Source: Auanema rhodensis (Eukaryota > Nematoda > Chromadorea > Rhabditida > Rhabditidae). Taken from it: DNA of 64,000 nt. The position numbers and the translations under genes were made by a program. How positions within the stretch are numbered: the first letter of the stretch is position 1; each line of letters begins with the position of its first letter. Of this stretch, positions 27,101 to 37,295 are shown piece by piece. The notes below the pieces were generated by a model that was given only the letters and a program-made list of their open reading frames with translations, was not told where the DNA came from and made no database searches. Where the stretch lies: NCBI GenBank assembly GCA_964057225.1, contig OZ059897.1, forward strand, positions 15,686,001 through 15,750,000, in the 5' to 3' direction.

Positions 27101-28766
27101 TATCAATTCCGAAGTTTTCAAGCTCCTTTTGAGTTAGTGGGCAAGTAGTTCTTTTGAATTCCTAAAATTTAAACAGCACGATCCATGCATGCTATGATTT
27201 TTAACAAACCTTCTCAATATCTCTGACGCAATAAAGAAAGGCACGTCCATACCAGTTATTGGGAACACTCACTTCAGCTTCATTGGTCAATAACTTTGCT
27301 TTAAGCTCATCAAGCTCATGCTCGCGCTCTCGACGCTTCTCGGCCTCTTCCTACAACACGAAACAGTATTCAAAAATGACCTAATTTCAAGACCTCTTCC
27401 TTTCGGCGAGCTTCTTCCTCTGCATCAACTTCAGTTTCTGGCTCATCAACGATTTCGCCTTCTTCTGGACCATCAACAGAAGGTCTGAATATCATTGCAT
27501 TGAATTGAAATCACTTTTTGAATTCATACCTCTCTAATACCGCTGCAGGAGCTTCAGTTTTAAATTCTTCAATATTTTCTGGAACCTACAAAGAGATAAT
27601 GAGAAAAATTGAAATGAGAATGCAGCTACCTCTTGCGATACAGTTTCAATTTTCTCAACTTGTTCAGGAACATGCTCTGAAGTTTGTGCAATTGGTTCAG
27701 GTTTGGACACTTCCACAGGAACAGGAGTAGGAGTAGGCTCTTTAGCTTTAGCTGGAGCTGGAACTGGAGCTGATACTGATACTGGAACTGGAGCTGGAGC
27801 TGAAGCTTCAACAAGTGGAGGTTGAGCATTCTTTATGGGCTCTGAAGATATTAAACAATCAGTAATCTGAGATAATATGGTTCACCTTCAACTGGTAGAG
27901 GAGCAGGAGTTGCCACAGAGGCAGGAACAAAAGTAGGGGTTGAAGAAGCTTCAACTTTATCGACTTTAGCATCCTTCTTCTTAATTTCATTTAGAACTTT
28001 AGTGCTCATTTCTTTCCTGATTTGATCCTTCTTTTGGTCTTCAGGATTAATTTCTAGAAGAAATTTTTAGCCAATATTATTCTATGATGCTTACTTGGCT
28101 CAGGTTCAGTTCGAACAGTTTTATTGTCATCTGATTTATTCAAATTAATAGGGAGCCCAGTTTCGGGGTCAGTGATAGTCAATACAACCCTCTTTCTATC
28201 CGGTGCTGGATATCCTTGTGCCAAAGGCTGAAATATATTCCTCCCAAACCATACTAATCATTTGCAAACCTGAGAGCTGGACATAATAGGTGCGGGGATA
28301 TATGGAGTTGAAAAATTTATATCCTGTGCATAAAAAGGTGGTTGATATTGCCTGGAAAAAATTTTTTTTAGGTCTTACAAAATAAACTTACATATATCCT
28401 CTATTATCTAATCCAGGATATGGTCTGACATTTGCTGAAACTGTCAAGTATTAATTGAGAAAGAAACTAACAACTACCATCAACACGGAACACATTGGGT
28501 GATTCTTGGATGATATGTTGGTTTTGCGGTATGGTCATTGTGGGACTGAAATTACAATATGATGCAAATTGAAAGAACACATCGCGCATCCCTACAAAGA
28601 TCTAAACAAACTAAACTCACTTTGTAAAATTTCCATCATAAGGACGACTCATAAATGTGGGCGGGTGGATGGCACTTCCTTCTAGAAAATAATTTTTTAT
28701 AACTTAAATATCATTAAGATGATACAAACCTATACCTCTCCCACCACCTTTAGGTACACTTGACAT
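24160..28766 (-). CDS. ifg-1: Eukaryotic translation initiation factor 4G
   Basis: About 28 exons encode about 1128 aa (C. elegans IFG-1 is of similar length). It is the scaffold that ties eIF4E/cap to eIF4A and eIF3 in cytoplasmic translation initiation. Seen: a Pro/Ala/Ser-rich N-terminal half; a candidate eIF4E-binding motif YGRAFLY (351-357); EDAWKPD; a MIF4G domain from about 482 (RKVRALLNKITP, then FIGQLY); an Arg/Gly/Ser linker; and a helical C-terminal region from about 932. Exons (minus): 28766-28730, 28681-28621, 28545-28478, 28434-28392, 28351-28270, 28227-28095, 28053-27886, 27841-27630, 27585-27530, 27484-27394, 27350-27210, 27161-26997, 26955-26848, 26798-26721, 26677-26537, 26488-26300, 26256-26159, 26113-25990, 25945-25803, 25760-25619, 25576-25394, 25352-25140, 25092-24976, 24932-24834, 24788-24703, 24656-24575, 24528-24379, 24336-24160. 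The last intron (24378-24337) is 42 nt and stop-free, so a 1142-aa form is possible. Divergent from the RING-CH gene. Confidence 0.94.
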
Positions 28767-28790
28767 AGTTTAAGTTTAAGAAACTGAAAA
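28767..28790 (-). promoter_or_regulatory. Putative trans-splice acceptor of ifg-1
   Basis: On the minus strand TATTTTCAG ends at 28784, leaving a 17-nt leader before the ATG. It matches the local TTTTCAG acceptor consensus with no coding exon upstream. Confidence 0.5.
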
Positions 28791-29379
28791 TATACATACA
28801 ATTACACGAAAAAGATATGGACTGCAAATGAAAGAAGCAAGTATCATTATATTAAAAAAAAATATTTCCGTTTTTTTTGTTAAATTGGCAATTCGAAAAT
28901 AGATCAAAAAATAAGTAGATGAAAACAAATCAGGATTTCCCTAGCATTTCCTTTTCATACAAAAATATCTCTTCAATATTTAATTATAAAATATGCAAAA
29001 AAATTACAACACAGCATAAAATCACTCCTCACAAACAAATAATAACAAAACATAGAATCGATTGAAAAATTTTTGGGAATAGTCAAGTTACGAAATTGGT
29101 CCCAAGCGGAGGTCTCCAACCTTTATTCTATATTTTTAAAAATGTACGTGAAAATGTGCTAGCAGCAGTTTTTATAAAACACTTATTGTTTTTACCGACT
29201 TGGATTTCTATAAAAGAATAGTTATAGTGCTTCATTTGTTTTCTCAGATGATAAGAACAAGAATTAAATTATTGATAAACACAAAGCTATTTCTATATTA
29301 GCTGGTTCTACATATTTTGTGTAGTTTTATTAACGTTTTTTAATATTCGTTTTAGTAGGTATTATTTTCTTCCACGAAT
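28791..29379. other. Divergent promoter region of ifg-1 and the RING-CH gene
   Basis: About 590 bp of AT-rich sequence without coding content between two genes transcribed away from each other. Shared or bidirectional promoter activity is likely from geometry alone. A slightly GC-richer patch (about 29,085-29,130) is the only compositional landmark. A possible acceptor GTTTTAG for the plus-strand gene ends near 29355. Confidence 0.4.
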
Positions 29380-30186
29380 ATGATTATTGAAATGCTTTTG
29401 AAATTTTCTGTGATTGGAGGACAAACTATAGAAAAATTGTGTAAAGTCTGCTATGGAGAAGATGATCAAGATGGATGGCTTCGGCCATGCAAGTGTAGTG
29501 GAACATTAAAGGTTCTTAGTTTTTAAATGGAAAATATTATATACATAACTTTAAACTTTGAAGTGGGTGCATAGAGAATGTTTTGACCTATGGATGAAGC
29601 AAGCCCCTGTATTGCAAAAAGCTCAGTGTCAGACATGTCGGTGAGTAGCTATAATACATTAATACGAAAGCAATTCACATGTCTACTATATTTCAGTCAT
29701 ATCTATGAGAAATTATGGAGTCTAAAACCTTTAAAACAGTGGAGTAAGCCTGCAGTACAGGTAATATAAAATATGTTAAATGTGTATATTAAATAATTCA
29801 AGCTTTCAATGTGGGATTGGATAGAAGTTTTCCTTGATTCGTATGCTACTTATAAGTTTTTCCGTGGAATGTGGTGGACAATAGAGGGGAGAAGGTTTTT
29901 ATCTACTGACTATATTATCAATAAAATGTTGACTTAGGGCTATATGGGTTCAATTATTACATTTTCTGTTTTGGAGGACATTTATAGCAAGTAATCAAAG
30001 AATGGCTACGTACAAAACGTTGGCCATCACTTTGATGTCCGCTATTTTTGAGATGAAAGTTAAAGATTATGAAGAAAAAGCAAAGTAAACTGTTTCTTAT
30101 GAGTTTTACTATATTTGACCTTTTTCAGAATTGATACTACTGTGATAATCTTGGACAAACAAGTTATAGACGGAGGCAGGATTTGA
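29380..30186 (+). CDS. RING-CH (MARCH-type) E3 ubiquitin ligase
   Basis: Six exons (29380-29511, 29564-29640, 29697-29760, 29803-29894, 29938-30084, 30129-30186) encode 189 aa. A complete RING-CH finger is visible in the N-terminal third: CKVC, CKC, a histidine 8 residues after that (WVHREC), then CQTC. This C4HC3 order defines the membrane-associated MARCH ligases, which pass ubiquitin from an E2 to membrane-protein substrates. Downstream, WVQLLHFLFW could be a membrane segment; most MARCH proteins have two or more clear ones, so membrane anchoring here is weak. The C-terminus is Lys/Glu-rich, then short and hydrophobic. The first ATG is chosen because a second in-frame Met follows closely and the frame upstream shows no family similarity. 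It may be the first gene of a same-strand cluster. Which MARCH subfamily it belongs to is not clear. Confidence 0.88.
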
Positions 30187-30238
30187 ACACATAATGTTCA
30201 TTACAGGTTTAAAATTATAATAATCTGTCTAGTCAGAA

Positions 30239-30244
30239 AATAAA
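30239..30244 (+). terminator. Polyadenylation signal of the RING-CH gene
   Basis: AATAAA 53 nt after the stop codon. About 256 nt further on lies the next acceptor plus ATG, the spacing pattern seen in nematode operons. Confidence 0.6.
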
Positions 30245-30500
30245 AAATTATTTAACATTAGCGGTAATTGTATATATTTTTTCTCTACGCTTATCTACAA
30301 AGTTTGTTCTCTTAAGTGTTCATCTTATTCATTTGTTTACTTACCCTACAGACCAGGTCTGTTCATCTACTTTTTATTGAGAAATAGCAACACCCGTTGG
30401 GTATAAAATATTTTATTTTGAATAAATGTCCTTCCTTAAAGATTATGAATTCTTCCTCATATTTATATTTTCTTTTCTTTTATGTATTTTAATTTTTCAG

Positions 30501-30824
30501 ATGGTATCTTATGAAGAACTAAAATATAAGTTTTTGCACATTTTAAAAAATTTGTCCGAGAATCCCATTGAAGCTGCTGAAAAAATTGTTTTACTGCTTG
30601 TTTTTTTGATAGTTGTTCTTCTCATTTTCAATTGGAAGGTCCAGAAAGCTATTTCAAAACAAAGAAAAGTATGTTGAAAACGAAATAAATGATAAAAGGT
30701 TTGTATTCTATAGGCTCAGAAGAAGCGTGAGAAGGTTCTTAAACTGCTACAGGGAAGTAGATACGAAAAGCCTGATGATGATAATATTACTGGAGACAAG
30801 TCAGATCGCCCAAAGCAAGAATAG
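30501..30824 (+). CDS. SMIM15-like small single-pass membrane protein
   Basis: Two exons (30501-30668, 30714-30824) encode 92 aa. The start ATG sits directly behind ATTTTTCAG, so it is probably the trans-splice site; the open frame further upstream would have to read through that acceptor. One strong membrane helix (IVLLLVFLIVVLLIF, about residues 32-46) is followed by NWKVQKAISKQRKAQKKREK. The layout (short N-terminal helix, one membrane span, W-K pair, then a Lys/Gln/Glu coiled tail) matches vertebrate SMIM15, which has [20 protein letters not shown] at the same place. SMIM15 has no established biochemical role, so none is given here. The nematode protein is longer at the C-terminus (a polar tail DDDNITGDKSD). 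It lies 314 nt after the RING-CH gene on the same strand. Confidence 0.72.
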
Positions 30825-31078
30825 CTTGAGACATAAAAACTCACAGCATAGATTTGTTTTTATCAAATTCTTATATTGTTTTCAAAATATATCGATTCTT
30901 AGAATTAGTGTTCTGCGTAATGTTTAGCAAAGACTTCTTAAATTGAGATCTCTTCTTTTTTAATTTTTTTATTTGAAGTTGCTTTATTTATTTATATCTA
31001 ATGTTCGTACCTGCTAATTTACTTGTTATTATCTTGAAAGTTTTGTTTTCATAGCCAAAGCATACATATGAACCGATA

Positions 31079-31084
31079 AATAAA
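31079..31084 (+). terminator. Polyadenylation signal of the SMIM15-like gene
   Basis: AATAAA about 255 nt after the stop codon, the first canonical signal downstream. Confidence 0.5.
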
Positions 31085-31346
31085 CTTAGCAAAAAAACTG
31101 ATTGACAACAGTTACGTATTTTATACTCTTAAACTCTCTTGAAGTAATTACTTGTCGTGTTCTAGTTCTGTCATTTCACCATTATTTAAAAATTAGTCCT
31201 ATAATTGTTCTTTATAATATGTGAATTATAAAGTTGAAGTTTGTTTAAATGTGTTAAAAGCTTCTAGATATTATCCTTTTACTTTTGCAGGCTATTAATC
31301 CCATTTAATTTGTAAATATAATCTGAAATTTGTAATTCATTCAGTC

Positions 31347-32029
31347 ATGATCATTATTGTAGCAGTAGGCTTCGCTGCATTTGGACATCTATTTGGCCTT
31401 ATAATAGACAGGTACTTAACCTAAAATAGCATTAGAATGAGAGAGAGGTCATACTTAAAATAGGTTCTACTGTTGGGAAGGGATGACAATTTATGTGAGA
31501 GTCCAGAGAACGCAAACAGGGAAAGCCAGACGACACATTCATGCGACCACAGCCTCGGCCCGAATCCCTCTTTTGCCCTCTTCTACATCGCTCTTCGCAA
31601 TGCCTAGTTTTCTTGTCTCTTTCCTCGATTATAGTTATTTTCTGTTGAATTTCGTTGTTTCATTTTTTTTTGCTCACTTCAAATTTAATCCAAAAGAACA
31701 TAATGGTTCAGTTTTGAAAATATAAGCTTTTTCAAACAGCGTACATTTATGCTACATCGTTCTATGAGGGTCACGTGAAGCACTACACCCCTTTAGTTAC
31801 AGACAGATCTTTTAACCGGCTTCTATTCTCTATTTATCTATTTATTTTGTTCATTTACTTGAAGTAAAACCACCCTAGAAATATTTTTATATATTATTAT
31901 TCATATTTACTATTTTGCGTTCTTAATATATATTTTGTGTATGACTTGGTTCAACAACAGAACCAGCTGGAGAAAATCAATAATGCTGGAATTAAGATTA
32001 GCGCATGCTACTTCGACGGTCGAACCTGA
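31347..32029 (+). CDS. Possible 54-aa single-pass membrane protein
   Basis: The chain of exons is 31347-31411, 31464-31494 and 31961-32029, with phase kept (2, then 0). Exon 1 begins three bases after a TTCATTCAG acceptor and encodes MIIIVAVGFAAFGHLFGLII, a membrane or signal-anchor helix, with donor AG/GTACTT. Intron 1 is 52 nt, the usual size here. Exon 2 ends at a GTGAGA donor; exon 3 starts after TTCAACAACAG, encodes NQLEKINNAGIKI and more, and ends in TGA. An AATAAA follows at 32158-32163, 129 nt after the stop. It would be the third plus-strand gene in the cluster after the RING-CH and SMIM15-like genes. I do not recognise a family; the size recalls small respiratory-chain subunits, but no motif supports that. 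Exon 1 is more convincing than exons 2 and 3. Confidence 0.4.
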
Positions 32030-35000
32030 GTTCCGTGCTAATTTTTTTCTTCGTGGTTTCTATTTCCTTTTTGATCGCTTTCTTCTTTCTTGTCGTTCTT
32101 GTCTTCTGAATGCTTCTTCTCTGCTCGTTGTTCCTTTGCTCGTATTCCTAAACCGTAAATAAAGTCCGGTTTTCCGTCTAGAATTGCTGTCCTTTGAAGC
32201 TTCAGTATAGATTCCAATGTCTTTATTTGGTCTTCTGCTCTACCGTCTTATGCACTTTTCTTTTTATTAAAGACTCATCGTTCAGCTCCAGCTCTGCTTC
32301 GTCTTCAATTTTTTCTGTTTTCTATCTGGCAGTTAGATGCATTTAACCAAACTAGGAAGAAGAGGTTAGTTTCCTGAATCATTCGCCACAGTACAAGCTT
32401 TTAGCTTAATCATATAGTCCAGGTCAGGCTGTTCTCTTATGTACAGCCTGAGAACCGCTTTGTTTATACAAGTCGAGTACTGTTCACTCCCCAGTTTGCT
32501 TTATCTTTGGATCCGTTTATAAAATAGAACCTTCTCACATTTCATTTGTTATGAACAGTCTCCATTTACCTGGACCTTTCGTTATCCCTCTATTGTTGTT
32601 AAATATACTGCCTTCCATAGATATTGTAAAATAAGAAATAATATTATCTCTTCTATGGTGAAGACTGTTTTTACTCCTTCACATCTCTTTAAATCTTCAT
32701 CTTTTATTTTCTCTCTCATTTTTCAACTATTTTCTCGCTAGCACTCGCTCTCTGGTTCCTCCATTTATGTAATATATTTTCACCCCTATACATGAATCTC
32801 TCTCTCATCAGCTGATATAGTGTCTACTGTTTTTCCGAACTTACCATCACATTTTCTAACAGCGATGACCCTTCTCTGCAATCCCTTTGTTATCCCCATT
32901 CCTCTTTCAGTCTCTCTTAATTCATTGTGGTTTTCGCATTTGTCATCATATTCGTCATCGCATATGGGAGGGATGACGGTCACCTTGTCCATAAATTGAC
33001 CCTTCCTTGTGTCTCTCTGAACATTGACATCAGCTGATTCTCACTGTTCAGACTCATGCTCATAGTCCGGTTTTTGAGGTTGCGTTGTTGAGATATCCGG
33101 AGCAGGAAGTGGACTATTTTCACTGTCTACACCATATGTTATCCTTCTTTGTTTAATTATTTTACTTCATTTTTTCATCAACTATATATCAGGAAAAAGG
33201 GGGAATATCAGAAGAGAAGCTCATAGAAACATTCACTTTATGTTTATAATTTGGGGAAATAAACAATTAATATGAAATCTATAAACGCTTCGATTCGTCC
33301 TATCGCATACACTTACCTAAAATTACTTCTCGTCTTTGTTTCAAAATGCGCGCTGAAATTTTTATTAGTTTAAATATTATAAATGCTTTTTAAAACTGGT
33401 CCAAGCTACAGACCTTGGCTTTGCATTAGCCAGTAGCAAAAGCAGATGATTCATTTCGATCCGGTTCTCCTTCTATCACTGATCTTCCTTCTTTACGCTC
33501 ACATTCAAGAAATAAATGGTGATATTTCGAATTTTCTCTGTTTTAACCGCTTAAATGGCCCATTTCCTTTTTTCGGTACAGCTTTTTCCTGGCAGTTCTC
33601 TTTCCTTAGTTCTATAAATAAGAAAAAGAGAGATCATACTATATAAGGAATATGAGAGATTATAGAGAAAAAAGCAAAGCAGCGGGCGGTTTCGGCCATC
33701 ATCATATTCACCGCTTAAGCCTGTTCCTATCCTCTACCTTTTCTGTAGCTTTCTTTTTCTAGTAGTATCCCATTCGATGGCTGCTTGTAATCTATATAGA
33801 ACGCCAGGACCATGGCTAAGTATTATGGTCCTCAGAATATACTTTTGATTCTTTTGCTCTTTATTTTTGAAAGAAGTTTTTTCCTTTGCTTATCCTTCTT
33901 TGAACTGAATCATTCGCCTCATGTCTTATGTTCACTATTTCTGCTAGACCGTATCGACTAATCGTAATCACCAAGAACCAGTTTATTCATGTCAAGCAGT
34001 TTTCGATTGCTTGACAACATTTATGTATCCGTGTTTTGGGCATTTGTATGTAATATGTTCGGTAAATTTATGTACCTTGAATAATTAGTATATTCTTACA
34101 CTAAACTTATTTTTAAATTAGTTTCTCTTATTCCATATTATTAAGAAGTTTTTCTCTATCATTTATCTGAATCATCCTCACTGCTTTGTTGGTTTTTTTC
34201 TTCTCTTATTCTTCATCTATCTCTCGATATCAACTTCAGTTGATAAATTATTCACCTCCCTGAATATTGACGTCTCTTCAAAAATCATGGTGACGTTGCT
34301 GATCGTGGCAATCAGAGCATTTTCTTTGCAACTACATACATCAAGGTCACTCACCTGAGATGAACAATGAATTCACACTATTTCAAAATTAAAATCTAAC
34401 GGTGAAAGGGTATTTTTCGAAACATAACCTTTCTATGACTTTTCCCTACTCTGTGAATTAATGCTGTTCCAATGCATATTTGCTCAATGAAGATGTACGA
34501 AGAAAGCAACTTCTGAACATCGTACTAGTGAGCTGTGACATTTAGTTCTATAAAAAGCTGAAGACTAGACTACATGTTTGGTCAAATCGTTCTCTTGAAA
34601 GTATTGTTTGGGAAAACCAAATACTTATGATTCATCACTGTTGGCTTGTTGCAGTGATCAACACCCTAGATTTGCAAATGCTCATCTACTGTTGAAAGCT
34701 GCTGACGCGAAGATGACGGCGATGATGATAATGTGGGCGAGCGATGTTAAACTACTCAAAATATCTATTATCACTCACTTCGCATATGAATCCACTTTAT
34801 TTTTCTTGAAAACGGAGGAAACGATGAAGATAGACGTATGACCAAGACGTCATTGATCTCCCGAAATTTGGTTTGACGGTTTCGAAAGTGAGACAGAATA
34901 CGACAGGAAAGAGTGAAACGGTGACAACGATCATGACGTCGTCAGTCTAATGTGGCTTCTGCGCACGATGACGCATACGATGCCTGGTGAAAGGAAAGCT

Positions 35001-37295
35001 GTGACCAAAGGGCTAGGAGATCTTACTGCCTTTATCTCTATCTGCAGTTTCTACTTTCATATTTGTTTTTCTTATATTCCCAATTTCTAGACAGTATGCC
35101 ATCAATTTGCCATTAAGAACGTCACAATTCCACTTTCTTCTATTGCAAATTATGAGAAGAATATGAAGTTTTTCTCCAATTTTCATCTTCTCGTTCTGTC
35201 TCTATGTATTCCACCCCTCGTTATCGAATTATGACCACAGAAGTGAAGAAGCTGCTCGCTTATCTTTTATCTCTGTCATTTAAACCGGCTTGGCCAGAAC
35301 AATATTTCTCTATCCTCTCTTTTTTTCGTCTAGTTATCATCTAAATGCCATTCATATGTTCTTAAAATGTACTTTTTTTCACATAGTTCTCTCACCTCCT
35401 TTTCAACCTGATATTTTGACAGCTTTTATTTTATTATGAAATTGAAAGATGACAATTTGATTTGGACAGTATATTTCGTTGATGTACTTTAGAATGTATC
35501 AAGCAAGTACTATGATAAATAGTAATTCGGAATTCAAAAAAGTAACCTAATATAGAAGAAAAGTTAAGAAATGTCATTAATTGCTGATCCAAAGGGCATT
35601 GGTACTGTTCAGACGATCATCTTTCGGTATAAAGTCTTACGAGTCCTCTACTGAATGGACTAGATCCTCCAATTGACTTGATCTTGATCAATTTTGGTTC
35701 TTTTTCTAGCAACAACAATGTTCCTACAAAAACTTCTCAAATCACTTCCTTCAATATATCCAAATCCTATCTAATGACTCTTACCTCCAAGTAATTTCGC
35801 GATTCTATGGCTTGTTGTGTTCATTTATGTCTTGTTTCTCTTATCGGTTTCAATAAAAAGCCTATTGATCCAGTAAAGAGCGACTCCTTTTTTCTCAATG
35901 ATTGGACAGGCCTTCTTGTTCTATTGTATTTTCTCTCGTCCCCAATCCGTTGCGCTTTTTTTCGCAAAATATCGGGTGAAAATCAGGAACAGGCTCTTCG
36001 TTTCCTCAGGGGGAGAGGCTAGCCGGCATACGTTCGTCTTTCCTTTTTTCCGGACGACAGTTTCTTGGACAAACATACGCCAGAATCAGCCGTCCGTCTG
36101 CAATATCTGGAGTTCTACATCTCTTCTTCTCTTTCTGGTGCTCAATCTTTCCTTTACATAGCTTTCGTCATTTTTCTCATCTCTTTGAAATTCCTTCGGC
36201 ACTTGTTTCCGGAACCTTCGTCTGCTGGTCTGTAATTGTCATTTATACCTTAGCCTGTTTGCGGATGAATTCATCTATTCTTTTCATTCTCATCATCTTT
36301 TTTTCTGGTCTGTTAGTTCTAATGTTAAATTATCTGGTGCCATAGTACATTTCCATGAGATTGATTTCTTCTCTAATTATATTTTGATACCCTGGAAACA
36401 ATTTTTTTGCACTTATATGATTTTATTGATGTTGTTTTTATTTCTCATAACTCTTTCGTGACTGAATTGAAAAAAATATTGTTAGTGACCCACAATTCTT
36501 CTCGGGAAGTATTGTTTTTCGCTTCATGATCTATGATGATTACTATGATTCAAACCACGACATTATTTGTATCTTTCAATTCCATTGCCTGTTGTTGTAT
36601 TGCAACAATTTCTATTCTCTTCAATAGCCGCAATCTGATTCAGAGCTAAACATTGTAGTCGAGCTGTGACAATCCTGCTGTTCAGATGTATTCTAGCACA
36701 ATCCTCACACACCTGCTTTTGGTTTTCTCTTCTCTTAGTACACCTAACATGTAGCTGAATAGTATAGAAATATGTACTAAACGAACGTCCTTCATAGAAC
36801 TAAATGTTACCAATTTTCATGATTATCTAGCTTATTCATAATATGCTAAACCACATCCTGATAATCTAAAATCGACATTATAAAGCATAATACTCTTATG
36901 CATACTTACAATGTTCTTAGCTCTGCATTGGCTGCCCTTCAGGAACAATATACTACGTTCACTGTCAGTGCTTTTAACAAGGAAAAAACTTAAAAGTGCT
37001 TAATCAGTTGAGTGTTTCTGTTAGTGTATAAGAATAAAAGCTTTACCTCCAGTTGGCAAGTTTACTAACACGGCCTGGACAACCATATTTACTATTAAAT
37101 GTTAAAAAATTGTTTGTTTTAAAACTTAAATTCAGTTTGCTATACAGTCAAACTCGTTTTTTCTCCTCTTCTGTTAGCAATTCTCTCATCAATTAGTCAT
37201 TTTGCTACAGAAATGGCCTTGGCTACATACGTTCCATTCCATATCCGAGCAAGATTAAGTGTATTCTAATAAAACTACTAGTGCACAAGTATACC
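32030..37295. other. Pyrimidine-rich region without a firm gene; minus-strand exon candidates
   Basis: The plus strand is strongly C/T-rich, and so low in stop codons when read on the minus strand. Minus-strand segments that join in phase across consensus-like splice sites are: 33353-33316 (acceptor ATTTCAG, donor GTAAGTG), then 33129 to about 33044 (DSENSPLPAPDI), then a segment that includes 32992-32845 (VTVIPPICDDEYDD, ending at donor GTAAGTTC) and a short one ending near 32742. A further long open stretch, TLESILKLQRTAILDGKPDF and beyond, ends with a stop at 32038. This may be a real minus-strand gene or an effect of purine loading. Alternatively the region is 5' intron or promoter of dab-1. 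Nothing resembling a known domain was seen. Confidence 0.3.
33991..34015. other. Perfect 8-bp inverted repeat
   Basis: GTCAAGCA at 33991-33998 and TGCTTGAC at 34008-34015 are reverse complements with a 9-base spacer. Such a repeat can arise by chance in 64 kb. No T-run follows, and it is too short for a microRNA precursor. Confidence 0.3.

Noticed and set aside
27626-27829. Leu/Gln-rich open frame
   Set aside because: Out-of-frame shadow of the Pro/Ala/Val-rich part of ifg-1 exon 8.
30426-30500. N-terminal extension of the SMIM15-like protein
   Set aside because: The open frame upstream runs through a strong ATTTTTCAG acceptor directly before the ATG at 30501.
35807-36161. Two overlapping plus-strand open frames of 71 and 87 codons
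   Set aside because: Cys/Phe/Leu/Ser-rich peptides typical of pyrimidine-rich sequence, with no splice or family support.
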